A DNA stretch of 38,853 nt, from positions 1-38,853 of the IMG/VR virus record IMGVR_UViG_3300000367_000004; one strand, written 5' to 3'. Every line of letters begins with the position of its first letter. The first letter of the stretch is position 1. The position numbers were made by a program, and so were the translations under genes. Source of the stretch: a virus. Shown piece after piece: positions 6,717-14,443 of the stretch. Under the pieces are notes generated by a model. That model saw only the letters and a program-made list of their open reading frames with translations. It was not told where the DNA came from and made no database searches.

Positions 6717-7202
6717 CTACCGAACGGTAACCCAACCGCTGCGCCGAGTGTGATCAACGCGCTTGGGCGCTCCGTGGTACCAGAACGGACCCACCTTCCA
6801 CACGTCCGGAGCGATCACGGTGTGCACCGCAACCGTACGGATCTGCTGCCCTTTCTTGAAGGAACCGTTCGGGCGCTGGGGACCGCTGCTGAAGCGTCGG
6901 TTCCAACCCTCGTGCACGATGGTACGGCTGTCCATCCGAGCCGGAGAAGTACGACTGTTTCGCACTTCGATATACGTTACGAGCCGACGGCTCTGGATGT
7001 GATCCTTGTCAAACGCCGTGGCAGAACGCGCGATGTCTGTGCGCGCCCAGCCCCGGTAGACCGAGCCGGACAGCTTCTCTGGCTTCTTGATCTGCGTCTT
7101 GCCGCTGACAACGTGCGCCTCCGCTGGCGCCTGAGCCGTGGGTGTGACGACCATGCCGACTGCCATGAGCGCCACCACCATCAGCGTGAACAACCGATTC
7201 AT
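6717..7202 (-). CDS. Secreted 161-aa protein
   Basis: Start ATG at 7202 follows GGAGGCAAG. Residues 1-25 are a classic Sec signal peptide (MNRLFTLMVVALMAVGMVV then TPTAQA). The mature protein is basic and rich in beta-type sequence (VTYIEVRNSRTSPARMDSR), ending GWVTVR. No lipobox and no catalytic motif seen. It sits between the lipoprotein gene and thyX, within the exported-protein block. Role unknown. Confidence 0.75.
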   Translation of the reverse strand: MNRLFTLMVVALMAVGMVVTPTAQAPAEAHVVSGKTQIKKPEKLSGSVYRGWARTDIARSATAFDKDHIQSRRLVTYIEVRNSRTSPARMDSRTIVHEGWNRRFSSGPQRPNGSFKKGQQIRTVAVHTVIAPDVWKVGPFWYHGAPKRVDHTRRSGWVTVR

Positions 7203-7263
7203 CTTGCCTCCGCTTTCATCTGTCTTGCATGTCCCCGACCGATTGGCACGGGAATTCTATGAG

Positions 7264-7836
7264 CTAGGCGCCCTCCCACTCAACGCCCTGCCCGCCGAAC
7301 GTCGGCTCCACCACGATGGTGCCACCTTCCAGCGCCTCGCTTGGGATGTCGAAAGCCACGTTGCCATTCACTGAGCCACCACTGCTCACCTCAGGCTCTG
7401 CCATGAGATCATCGGGCAGCACCACGGCATCCGTGTCGTAGAATCGTGCGTCGGTGCCGTGATACTGCAAGCGCAGGTCCAGCCATGCCAGCCCCGTGTC
7501 GCTGCCGTTGTAGGTGGCTTCAACGAGCGCCATCACGTACCCGTGTTCGGCATCCTCGTTGAACTGGTTCTCCTCCATGATGGCTGCCGTTGGGTCGGTG
7601 TCCAGCTCTACCACCGTGACCGTCCAGTCGCCGATCTCAGCAGATTCACCGAGTGGTAGCCCCTCTTGGGCAGCTTCCTCCGGTTCCACTTCGTCCGCTG
7701 GCTCCGGCTCGGGCGCTTCAGCATGCTCCACCTGCTCTTCCTGCTCCACCGGGCCGTGGTCCGTGGTGTCGGTGTCTTCGCAGCCGTACAGCGCAAGCGC
7801 TGCGGCCATGATCGCTGCGTACTTCATCTTCTTCAT
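7264..7836 (-). CDS. Lipoprotein with DUF4352-like domain
   Basis: 190 aa. MKKMKYAAIMAAALALYGC is a lipoprotein signal peptide; Cys19 would be lipidated. A Glu/Pro-rich linker (about 25-60) leads to a beta-rich domain (IGDWTVTVVELD ... EHGYVMALVEATYNGSD ... GNVAFDIPSEAL) resembling DUF4352, a telokin/Ig-like fold common in Gram-positive lipoproteins. CAGGAGAGAACAGC precedes ATG 7836. Some temperate Gram-positive phages use lipoproteins to block DNA entry of rival phages; that role here is inference. Confidence 0.75.
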   Translation of the reverse strand: MKKMKYAAIMAAALALYGCEDTDTTDHGPVEQEEQVEHAEAPEPEPADEVEPEEAAQEGLPLGESAEIGDWTVTVVELDTDPTAAIMEENQFNEDAEHGYVMALVEATYNGSDTGLAWLDLRLQYHGTDARFYDTDAVVLPDDLMAEPEVSSGGSVNGNVAFDIPSEALEGGTIVVEPTFGGQGVEWEGA

Positions 7837-7858
7837 GCTGTTCTCTCCTGTGTGTGGA

Positions 7859-7883
7859 GGCCCTCAGAACGACTGTGAGGCCC
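7859..7883. repeat. Hairpin containing AGAACGACTGT
   Basis: CCTCA and TGAGG flank the 11-mer AGAACGACTGT (7866-7876), making a short hairpin in the leader of the lipoprotein gene. The same 11-mer is found at 24825, 24892 (opposite strand) and 28868 (opposite strand), always between genes. Confidence 0.6.
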
Positions 7884-7908
7884 GTTGATGGTTGGGTGGT
7901 GCCTTGCC

Positions 7909-8178
7909 CTACTGCGACCAGTCCTCGTAGGCCAGGCCGCATCTCACGCACTCCGCTTCGGGTGTTAGCTCCGGTGGCCAGTCGTGGCTACCCATCAGCC
8001 AGCAATCCTCGTCCAACGGCTTGCTGAAATCTGGGATCAACGACAGGCCGTGTTCGTCCAGCAACCGCTGCGCAATCTCCACCCTCCGGGCAGCGCAGTC
8101 GGATTCAGGGCTCGTGGTGGCCAGCAAGAACCTAGCCATGTTCCTCACGACCTTGCGATCTAGGCGCTGATTACTCAT
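7909..8178 (-). CDS. 89-aa protein with C-terminal CxxC
   Basis: Start ATG at 8178 overlaps the upstream stop by 8 nt. The N-terminal half is helical and basic (QRLDRKVVRNMARFLL). The C-terminal part has DEDCWLMGSHDW and ECVRCG, which could coordinate one zinc. Last gene before the lipoprotein leader. Family not recognised. Confidence 0.7.
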   Translation of the reverse strand: MSNQRLDRKVVRNMARFLLATTSPESDCAARRVEIAQRLLDEHGLSLIPDFSKPLDEDCWLMGSHDWPPELTPEAECVRCGLAYEDWSQ

Positions 8179-8350
8179 CGCACACCGCCTCGGCCACGTA
8201 CTGCCCGTCGCTGCAATCGTGGTCGTAGGTGATGTCCGGCACCACTGCCGCGCAGCCCAGCAACAGAAACGCGAGGGCTGCCCAGAAGATGGCGGACAGG
8301 GTCAGCCCGAACAGGCAGCCACGGGCTGGAGCCAGGGGGTCTTCAGCCAT
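8171..8350 (-). CDS. Small membrane protein or lipoprotein, 59 aa
   Basis: Start ATG at 8350 follows GGAGGCGCGCA. One strong hydrophobic helix (CLFGLTLSAIFWAALAFLLLGC) is followed by an acidic, Cys-containing tail (DITYDHDCSDGQYVAEAVCDE). The LLLGC end of the helix resembles a lipobox. Overlaps both neighbours by 8 nt. Confidence 0.65.
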   Translation of the reverse strand: MAEDPLAPARGCLFGLTLSAIFWAALAFLLLGCAAVVPDITYDHDCSDGQYVAEAVCDE

Positions 8351-8564
8351 TGCGCGCCTCCAGTTCTGCCTCGATCGCCCGATACAGGTCGCGTTCTGCC
8401 TGAATCTTGTAGCCATCGTCCATGGCCTGCTCCACGTCGCCGCGAAGCTCCACCAGCTCCTCGTCGTGCATCGCGGGCAGCATTGCCTTGATCTCGTGAT
8501 AGATCATTCCGCGCACCTTGGTAAGAATTCCGGTGCGTTCGGAGGTCTTAGAACGTGAATTCAT
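8343..8564 (-). CDS. Hypothetical 73-aa helical protein
   Basis: Start ATG at 8564 follows AAGGAGTGGCCCG. The product is almost entirely helical and charged (GMIYHEIKAMLPAMHDEELVE then DLYRAIEAELEARNG), suggesting a small coiled-coil or helical-bundle adaptor. Overlaps the upstream gene by 17 nt. Family not recognised. Confidence 0.7.
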   Translation of the reverse strand: MNSRSKTSERTGILTKVRGMIYHEIKAMLPAMHDEELVELRGDVEQAMDDGYKIQAERDLYRAIEAELEARNG

Positions 8565-8754
8565 CGGGCCACTCCTTCCAGGTTCTGAGTTTGAGATTGC
8601 AGAAGATGCAGAGAACAGTGACTTGCGTGCCCCTAGCGCCACCGTAGACGACACGGGCCTCGCTCACTGCCTGATGCTTGTCGGCGTCCCAGCACCGTGA
8701 GTCATGGAATTCTTCTTCTGATCCATGGTCTACTCGGTTGCTGATGTCAGCCAT
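8548..8754 (-). CDS. 68-aa zinc-binding-type protein
   Basis: Start ATG at 8754 lies within the 8-nt overlap with the 52-aa gene. It has HDSRCWDADKH and VLCIFCNLKLR, a likely zinc site built from one Cys/His pair and one CxxC, and ends PDEFTF. Similar small zinc knuckles are frequent in actinophages. Function unknown. Confidence 0.65.
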   Translation of the reverse strand: MADISNRVDHGSEEEFHDSRCWDADKHQAVSEARVVYGGARGTQVTVLCIFCNLKLRTWKEWPDEFTF

Positions 8755-8905
8755 GGTCAGCGTGAGCCATCTTCGTCAGCGGAATGACCATGCCGAGGTC
8801 GTCGTTGGTCCACGCTAAGAACATCGCTGGGTGCCCGTCCCGGCAGTAGAAGGCCATCATGGACAGGTCCATCCCCACCGCTAGGAACATGAAATGTACG
8901 AGCAC
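8747..8905 (-). CDS. Hypothetical 52-aa protein
   Basis: Start GTG at 8905 (MLVHFMFLAVGMDLS...) follows AGAAAGGGAACCA; an in-frame ATG five codons on is the alternative. The product has a partly hydrophobic, Met-rich body and ends PLTKMAHADHG, overlapping the next gene by 8 nt. It is the first gene after the promoter at 8951-8979. Family not recognised. Confidence 0.6.
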   Translation of the reverse strand: MLVHFMFLAVGMDLSMMAFYCRDGHPAMFLAWTNDDLGMVIPLTKMAHADHG

Positions 8906-8950
8906 TGGTTCCCTTTCTCTGTAGTTTGTGTGTGCTGTGGTGCTGGGTGC

Positions 8951-8979
8951 ACTGTCGCACCCCTGCGCACGGGTGGCAA
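8951..8979 (-). promoter_or_regulatory. Promoter, TTGCCA-17-GACAGT
   Basis: TTGCCA (8979-8974) and GACAGT (8956-8951) are separated by 17 nt, matching the early-promoter family of the right half. It would drive the run of small genes starting at 8905, after the stop of the 55-aa gene at 8993. Confidence 0.65.
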
Positions 8980-8992
8980 CTGTAATGCGCGC

Positions 8993-9160
8993 CTAGCGCA
9001 CACTGCCACGTTCCCAGTTTCGACGCTCCTCAGCGGCCTTCCTCATGCGCCTGCGCCGCTGTGTGCGGGTCTCGGGTGGGCGTGGTTGCTGGCCCTTGCT
9101 CACCGCATCTAGGAGCTGTTCCAGCCTATCTCGCTCAGTTCCATGAGTATTGCTGTTCAC
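8993..9160 (-). CDS. Basic 55-aa protein
   Basis: Start GTG at 9160 has GGAGGAGGT upstream within the end of the membrane-protein gene it overlaps by 26 nt. The sequence (MNSNTHGTERDRLEQLL...) becomes very basic (TRTQRRRRMRKAAEERR) and helical, consistent with RNA or DNA binding. No family recognised. Confidence 0.6.
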   Translation of the reverse strand: MNSNTHGTERDRLEQLLDAVSKGQQPRPPETRTQRRRRMRKAAEERRNWERGSVR

Positions 9161-9284
9161 GCATGACCTCCTCCACCAGCACCCTTCGCTGCCCGATGTA
9201 CGTCGTGGGCAGGAGCAGGAACTCGGCAGCTACGAGCAATGCGCCCGCAACCCTCAGAATTCCATGAACTATCATGTTCCACAT
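9135..9284 (-). CDS. Small single-pass membrane protein, 49 aa
   Basis: Start ATG at 9284 is chosen because GGAGGG lies 6 nt upstream; an ATG two codons earlier is too close to it. The protein has one N-terminal membrane helix (MIVHGILRVAGALLVAAEFLLL) and a charged cytoplasmic tail. It follows the polymerase gene with almost no gap. Function unknown. Confidence 0.65.
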   Translation of the reverse strand: MWNMIVHGILRVAGALLVAAEFLLLPTTYIGQRRVLVEEVMREQQYSWN

Positions 9285-9286
9285 GA

Positions 9287-12200
9287 TCATCCCTCCGGAT
9301 CGATAACGTGCATCTTCGTCACGTAGATCGCCCTTCTCGCCAGGAATCCACGTTTGACACCTTGGACAAGAACGAAATGGCGGCCGAGTTCCAAGCCCCA
9401 TACCATCTTCTTGAACTTCGCGTAGCGCCACCTGTCAACCGTAATATCCAGGAGATCAGTGTCATCCTCACCAACCATTGCAACGTATTCGTTGAGGTGC
9501 GGGTCGCGAATTTTATCCGGATCCAGCTCCTCACCAGTGCGTGAGTAGTGCAATTCAAAGAGATCCTTGAGGTTTCGGTGCCGAATCGTACCGATCCAAC
9601 AAACCTCAACGTCCGGCCCTTTCTCGTATGGCACCTGAGAAGCAGTATGCGTCGGCCTCGGCACCCTGCCAAGGGCACCCGAGTAGATCTGCTCTTTCAC
9701 GTCCCTGATCGTGTTGCTCAGTAGATTCAGCTGAAAGGGGTCCTCTGCGTGCACGAACTCCTGGATCTTCTCTACGGTCTTGTCGCCCACACCCTTGATC
9801 TTCGTCAGGTCTGTCCACTGCTGGAATTCTGCCGGCGTTTCGGTCCTAGCCTGAATGATTCGCTCTCCGACTTTGGGTCCGATGCCATGGATCTGGCTGA
9901 ACCCTGCACGCACAGCGTTCGGGTGGCTGCCCACGGTCCAGCCCGTGCCGCTGTGCACCACGTCGGGCGGCTCAACCTGCAAGCTGCGCCCGTGCTTCTT
10001 CGTGTCACGCAGTAGTTCCTCTCCCTTGTTGATGCCGTAGGCGTTCTTCTTGTGCCCGTTCTTCTCAAGCGCTGCCACGTAGAACGCTTGCGGGTAGTGC
10101 CGCTTGAGCCACATCGTCCAGTAGGCGATCAGCCCGTACGAAACACAATGCGCAGCGTTGAAGGCATACGCACCTGAAGTGATCAGATTCTTCCAGATTT
10201 TCTGGGCTATCTCTTCACTCAGGCCATTCTCTAGGGCACCGTTGCGGAACCGCTCCCACTGCCTGTTGAATTCCTGCTCCCCTAGCTTCTTACTGATGAT
10301 CTTACGGATATACGCGGCAGCCGTCCAGTCAAAGTTCCCCACCTCGCGCACGATGCGCAAGATCTGTTCCTGGTAGATGATGCATCCATGAGTACCAGCC
10401 GTGATCTCGTCAACCAACGGGTGAAAGCTGGGCCGCTCCATGCGCCCGTGCTTCACGTCGATGTACTCACCGGTCGCCCCGCTGTGCAACGGGCCAGGCC
10501 GTGACAGCGCGTTGATGTCGGCTATCTCACGGAAGTTTTCAGGTTTGACGGCCTCATTCACAGATCTCGTGGCACGCCCGTCGAACTGGAAGATGCCGAT
10601 GACATCGTTCTCCTTGAATCCCCGGAGCGTTTCCTCGTCATCTAGCGGAATTGAGTAGAACTCGTCTAGCGTCATGCCGATCAGGTCGATAGCGATACCG
10701 ACCAGGCCCATCGTGCTCAAGCCAAGGTTGTCCAGCTTCAGGATGTTCAGGTACTCGGCGTCCCACTTATCCAGGCTGATGCTGCGCCGCCCATCGCGCT
10801 CGTACACCGCGCAGATATCTGTGAGTGGTTGGCTGGAAACGACCAATCCGGCAGCGTGCACGCCGAAGTTCTTCAGGTTGCCTTCTAGCAACGTGGCGTC
10901 CATGATCTCCGGGTGTTCCTCAACAATCTTGGCTGCCTCCTCGAACATCTCCACCGTGTCTTCAATGGTGGCGCTACTACGAAGATCCGCAGAACTGCGC
11001 TCGATCAGCAGATTCTTGAGGGTTTCTACCTTTCCGATGGGCACGCGGTACACCTTGCCCACGTCGTCCAGGCTGTTCTTGCCCTTGAAACCGGTGAACG
11101 TACCGATGACCGAAACTCTGTCCCTTCCGTACTTACTGGCCATGTAGTCGGCAACCTCGTCGCGCCGGTCGTCGGCAAAGTCCAGGTCAATGTCTGGCAG
11201 ATCGCTACGGCTGCGGTCGATGAACCGCTCGAAGATGAGGTCCGGAATATCCGTCCTGAGTGGGTTCACCTCAGTGATTTCTAGGAGCCAACACACCAGC
11301 GACGCGGCAGCCGAGCCGCGCGCAGGGCCAACGGGGATTCCTGCGCCCTTGGCGTACTTCACCATGTCACTGGTGATCATGAAGTAATCCGGGAAACCCT
11401 TTTCACGGATCAGGTCTACTTCGTACTGCATCTGCTGCTGATACTGCCGTTGCATGGCTTTCGGCATCTTGTGGCACTCACGCTTCTTCCAGCCTGCGCG
11501 CAGCCACTCCATCATCAGCTCGCCCGTGTCACCTTCGTACGGGTAACGCAGTTCGGCAGCTTTCGGCAGCGTAACGCTGCATCGCTCAGCGATCTCGCGC
11601 GTGTTACGAATAGCCTGTTCAGCTGCCGGGGGTGAGAGGCCACTTGCCTTCAGCTTTCGCCAGATCGCATTGTCGTCAACAGGGTGCGAACTGTCGATGT
11701 CGTAGTTCCACTCCTGCCCTAACTCCTTGAAATCTGTGTGTCTGCCGATGCTGTGGAGTACCTGCCGGATGCGGGCCATGCTGGGCGCTGGGTAGTGGAC
11801 GTCGGCAGTGGCAACGAGGGGTATTCCCAGCTCCCGGCCGAGTTGCTCGTAGCCTTCGTTGATGCGTCGTACATCATCCAGCTCTGGGAATATCTGAACC
11901 TCCAGATAGAACCGATCGCCCAGCATCCGCTGATACTTTCGTGCCACCCTACGAGCGTTCGCATAGCTCCCCTCCTTGATCCACTTGCCGCCGATCAGCG
12001 TCGTCGCAAGGATACTGGCCGTACACCCTGAGAGAACTATCAATCCCTCGTTGAATTCCTCTAGCATCTGGTTGGTGACCGTCATGTTGCGGAAGAAGTT
12101 GTGGTCCTCCCAGCCTGCCGAAACCACTCGCAGAAGGTTGCGATACCCAACGTCGTTCATGGCTAGCACCGTCAGGTGATTCTTGCCCTGGGCGAAGCCC

Positions 12201-12559
12201 TGCGGGTTCTTCTCAGTGATCTTGCCCGTACCTGGCACGCCCTGGTAGAGCTCGCAACCGAAGATGGGCACCACGCCCGCGTCCTTGGCAGCTTGCTCCA
12301 GCTTGGCGTGGCTGCTCACGTTGCCGTGCTCGGTCAGTGCCAAGTGCGTCATGCCTAGTTCTGACGCGCGCAGCACGTGGTCCTCAGGCATCCCTAGGCC
12401 GTCCTGGTAGCTGAACGTGCTGTGGTGGTGCAGGCTTACGAAGACCATCTCCTTGTCCGCAACGCGGACTTCACGATCTTCAGTTTCACCGAGCTTGCCG
12501 AACGTATATCCCTGATTTCGGGATACGTTGCGCTTCTTCAGTACGCGCTGTTCGGCCAT
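9287..12559 (-). CDS. dnaE-like: DNA polymerase III alpha subunit-like replicative polymerase (family C)
   Basis: 1090 aa, the presumed phage replicative DNA polymerase. It opens with a PHP domain (FVSLHHHSTFSYQDGLG, residues 40-54; TEHGN near 76-80; TADVHYP near 251-257). The palm has GPARGSAAAS (411-420) and PDIDLDF (455-461), whose Asp456/Asp458 are expected catalytic residues. FGVHAAGLVVS, a helix-hairpin-helix pair (GIGPKVGERI, IKGVGDKTVEKI) and a C-terminal OB-like part follow. It is slightly shorter than E. coli DnaE (about 1160). PHP metal ligands look largely present, so proofreading is possible. ATG 12559 overlaps the previous stop (TGATG); a GTG at 12571 is the alternative. Confidence 0.93.
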   Translation of the reverse strand: MAEQRVLKKRNVSRNQGYTFGKLGETEDREVRVADKEMVFVSLHHHSTFSYQDGLGMPEDHVLRASELGMTHLALTEHGNVSSHAKLEQAAKDAGVVPIFGCELYQGVPGTGKITEKNPQGFAQGKNHLTVLAMNDVGYRNLLRVVSAGWEDHNFFRNMTVTNQMLEEFNEGLIVLSGCTASILATTLIGGKWIKEGSYANARRVARKYQRMLGDRFYLEVQIFPELDDVRRINEGYEQLGRELGIPLVATADVHYPAPSMARIRQVLHSIGRHTDFKELGQEWNYDIDSSHPVDDNAIWRKLKASGLSPPAAEQAIRNTREIAERCSVTLPKAAELRYPYEGDTGELMMEWLRAGWKKRECHKMPKAMQRQYQQQMQYEVDLIREKGFPDYFMITSDMVKYAKGAGIPVGPARGSAAASLVCWLLEITEVNPLRTDIPDLIFERFIDRSRSDLPDIDLDFADDRRDEVADYMASKYGRDRVSVIGTFTGFKGKNSLDDVGKVYRVPIGKVETLKNLLIERSSADLRSSATIEDTVEMFEEAAKIVEEHPEIMDATLLEGNLKNFGVHAAGLVVSSQPLTDICAVYERDGRRSISLDKWDAEYLNILKLDNLGLSTMGLVGIAIDLIGMTLDEFYSIPLDDEETLRGFKENDVIGIFQFDGRATRSVNEAVKPENFREIADINALSRPGPLHSGATGEYIDVKHGRMERPSFHPLVDEITAGTHGCIIYQEQILRIVREVGNFDWTAAAYIRKIISKKLGEQEFNRQWERFRNGALENGLSEEIAQKIWKNLITSGAYAFNAAHCVSYGLIAYWTMWLKRHYPQAFYVAALEKNGHKKNAYGINKGEELLRDTKKHGRSLQVEPPDVVHSGTGWTVGSHPNAVRAGFSQIHGIGPKVGERIIQARTETPAEFQQWTDLTKIKGVGDKTVEKIQEFVHAEDPFQLNLLSNTIRDVKEQIYSGALGRVPRPTHTASQVPYEKGPDVEVCWIGTIRHRNLKDLFELHYSRTGEELDPDKIRDPHLNEYVAMVGEDDTDLLDITVDRWRYAKFKKMVWGLELGRHFVLVQGVKRGFLARRAIYVTKMHVIDPEG

Positions 12560-12900
12560 CAGCGGCCCCACTTGTTCCCAGCGCGGAAGTTGCGCACGAA
12601 GAACACCGCGTAGTTGATCAGGTCCATGGCGTCGTCTAGCAGAATCTTGTCAGTAGACGGGCTCTCTCGCCAGAACTTGCGGACCAGCCTCATGGACTTG
12701 CTGCGCAAGTGCGTCAGCGTGTCCATCCAGCCGTAGTCCTTCCATAGATCCTCGTAGGTGGAGTTGCGCTGCACGAACAGCTCGAACGCCTCCAGGTACA
12801 CCACCATCTGCTGAACGTTCGTTTCAGTGAGGCCGTAGCCACCGCGCCTCAGCACGTCTTCGGCTAGCCCTACCATCGGTTGAGGCAGATCGTATTCCAT
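12559..12900 (-). CDS. DUF1599-like protein, 113 aa
   Basis: Helical protein with the layout of DUF1599 (PF07659): an aromatic segment (YEDLWKDYGWMDTLTHLRSKSMRLVRKFW) then ILLDDAMDLINYAVFFVRNF, where an acidic pair precedes DLINYA. DUF1599 proteins often occur in phages beside nucleotide-metabolism genes and have been linked to nucleotide modification. Here it lies between the HAD phosphatase and the polymerase. Start ATG 12900; no strong ribosome site is obvious. Family call is moderately sure. Confidence 0.65.
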   Translation of the reverse strand: MEYDLPQPMVGLAEDVLRRGGYGLTETNVQQMVVYLEAFELFVQRNSTYEDLWKDYGWMDTLTHLRSKSMRLVRKFWRESPSTDKILLDDAMDLINYAVFFVRNFRAGNKWGR

Positions 12901-12922
12901 GATATAAGCCTTCCTGGGTCTG

Positions 12923-13588
12923 TTATTCTGGGTGGTGCTGTGCCCGCCATGCTAGCACGCGGGCTTGCAGCATGGTACGCGCTTCTTTGAGATTTACCGC
13001 TGTATTCATGTGAATTCCATGACCTGAGCACAGCCGTCGGTATGCGAGATTGTGCTCCCGCTTGATCATGATGGGCTCCAGCCCAAGGTGCTCCGCCTCG
13101 TCGAACTGCTCGGGCAGGTCCTCCAGCACCCCGATCACGCGGCCAGCCTGCGTCAGCTTGTGAAGCTGCTGATACTTGTCGTCGCCGTAGATCATGTAAT
13201 CGTACGGAATCTCATTGCGCCGGAGCCACTCGCGCGTGTCCGGGTCAACGTTGTCCAGGCGCAGGTGCGGGCGCGTGGTGCAGATCCACACCTCACAGCC
13301 CTCTTCTCGTAGAGTTCTGGCCAGTGTGCGGGCGCCCAGGTACGTCGGCATCGTGCGCTTCGCACCGCCCTGCCGATACGCGAGCTTGATCTCACGGTAT
13401 TGGGGCAGCTCTAGTCCTAGAAACTGCCAGAAGGTCTCCTCTCCGGTGTACGCGCGCCACGGCAGGAGGTTGCGACCCAACCAGCCCTCGGCGAATTCAA
13501 TGAAGTGTTCGTGGTAACGGCCCATCGTTCCGTCAATGTCCAAGGCCACCACTGGATCCATGGGCTTGCGGCAGTCGCTGCACTTCAT
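12923..13588 (-). CDS. HAD-superfamily phosphatase / nucleotidase-like protein
   Basis: 221 aa. HAD motif I is ALDIDGT (Asp17 nucleophile, Asp19 general acid). CTTRP supplies the motif II Thr and GVLEDLPEQFDEA fits the acidic motif IV. The cap-like insertion (FIEFAEGWLGRNLLPWRAYTGEETFW) resembles 5'-deoxyribonucleotidase or polynucleotide 3'-phosphatase HADs. An N-terminal CSDC may bind zinc. Start ATG 13588 follows GGGAGCTATGAT and lies 1 nt past the oxidoreductase stop. Substrate is unproven; a nucleotide or DNA 3'-phosphate fits the neighbourhood. Confidence 0.8.
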   Translation of the reverse strand: MKCSDCRKPMDPVVALDIDGTMGRYHEHFIEFAEGWLGRNLLPWRAYTGEETFWQFLGLELPQYREIKLAYRQGGAKRTMPTYLGARTLARTLREEGCEVWICTTRPHLRLDNVDPDTREWLRRNEIPYDYMIYGDDKYQQLHKLTQAGRVIGVLEDLPEQFDEAEHLGLEPIMIKREHNLAYRRLCSGHGIHMNTAVNLKEARTMLQARVLAWRAQHHPE

Positions 13589-13589
13589 A

Positions 13590-14441
13590 TCATAGCTCCC
13601 TCAGTTTGACGCTGAAATCCAACGCTTCGTCCTGCACGGTGTCAACGAGAACGTTCTTGTCCCAGCGCCCGTACCGACCGGTCATCAGCATCGGCACCTT
13701 GGGCTGCGCGTAGCAGTCGCAGTTCGTTGTAACTGGCTTCGTAATCGTGCGAATTCCTTCCAATGGAGGCCTCTTGTCACCCGAGTACTCGTATGCCGTG
13801 TGCCCGAAAAGGTGACTGCATCGGTACCAACCTGGAGAATCCTCACCATTGTAGACAATGCGATCTTGCTGAGGGCTGTCCTCGTATTGCGTGATATGGA
13901 CCGTTTGGTTGATGAACTGGTGCCCAAGATTGAAGCACAACCGCTCCAGTGGGATGGTGCTGATCCAAGCGTCGCAGTGAACCTTCAGCGCTCGGTCCTC
14001 ATGCCACGCGAACAGGTACCCCTCCTCGGCCAAGAACCTCGTGGACAACGACTGGATCTCCAACGGCATCACGCGAGTTTGCCACGTATTCCACAGATTT
14101 CGGTAGATACGGCGCAGGTTCCATGCGGGATACTCAGCGTCTTGGTAGCGGTCCCAGCTGACGGGAGCTTGCGGGTCGCCGTACACCTTCTTCGCGTAGC
14201 CATCGCGCGTGCCATGCCTTTCCACCTGGACCAGTGCATCGGGCCGCGTAGGGTCATTGAGCCCTAGCACTGCCTCGTGTGAATACTGAGCACCGGCGAT
14301 GAACGATGGTCGTGGCTTGCCCGTAAGATCAGGCTTACTGAACAGCCGAACCTGATGGCCCATCTTGTGTAGGGCGTTGGCTGCCACCAGGGCGCTTGGG
14401 CCACACCCTAGAATTCCTACGTCTGCGAACAGTTTGCTCAT
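13590..14441 (-). CDS. Rossmann-fold FAD/NAD(P)-binding oxidoreductase-like protein
   Basis: 283 aa. The N-terminal dinucleotide-binding motif is clear (VGILGCGPSALVAANALHKMGHQVRLFSK: GxGxxA with the basic end of strand 2). Later ISTIPLERLC and YRCSHLFGHTAYEY resemble flavin amine-oxidase or UDP-galactopyranose-mutase-like folds, but the protein is shorter than either, so it may be minimal. It sits between primase-helicase and HAD genes, each gap being 1-2 nt, so it is co-translated with replication enzymes. Substrate unknown; sugar-nucleotide or nucleobase chemistry is speculation. Confidence 0.7.
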   Translation of the reverse strand: MSKLFADVGILGCGPSALVAANALHKMGHQVRLFSKPDLTGKPRPSFIAGAQYSHEAVLGLNDPTRPDALVQVERHGTRDGYAKKVYGDPQAPVSWDRYQDAEYPAWNLRRIYRNLWNTWQTRVMPLEIQSLSTRFLAEEGYLFAWHEDRALKVHCDAWISTIPLERLCFNLGHQFINQTVHITQYEDSPQQDRIVYNGEDSPGWYRCSHLFGHTAYEYSGDKRPPLEGIRTITKPVTTNCDCYAQPKVPMLMTGRYGRWDKNVLVDTVQDEALDFSVKLREL

Positions 14442-14443
14442 GG

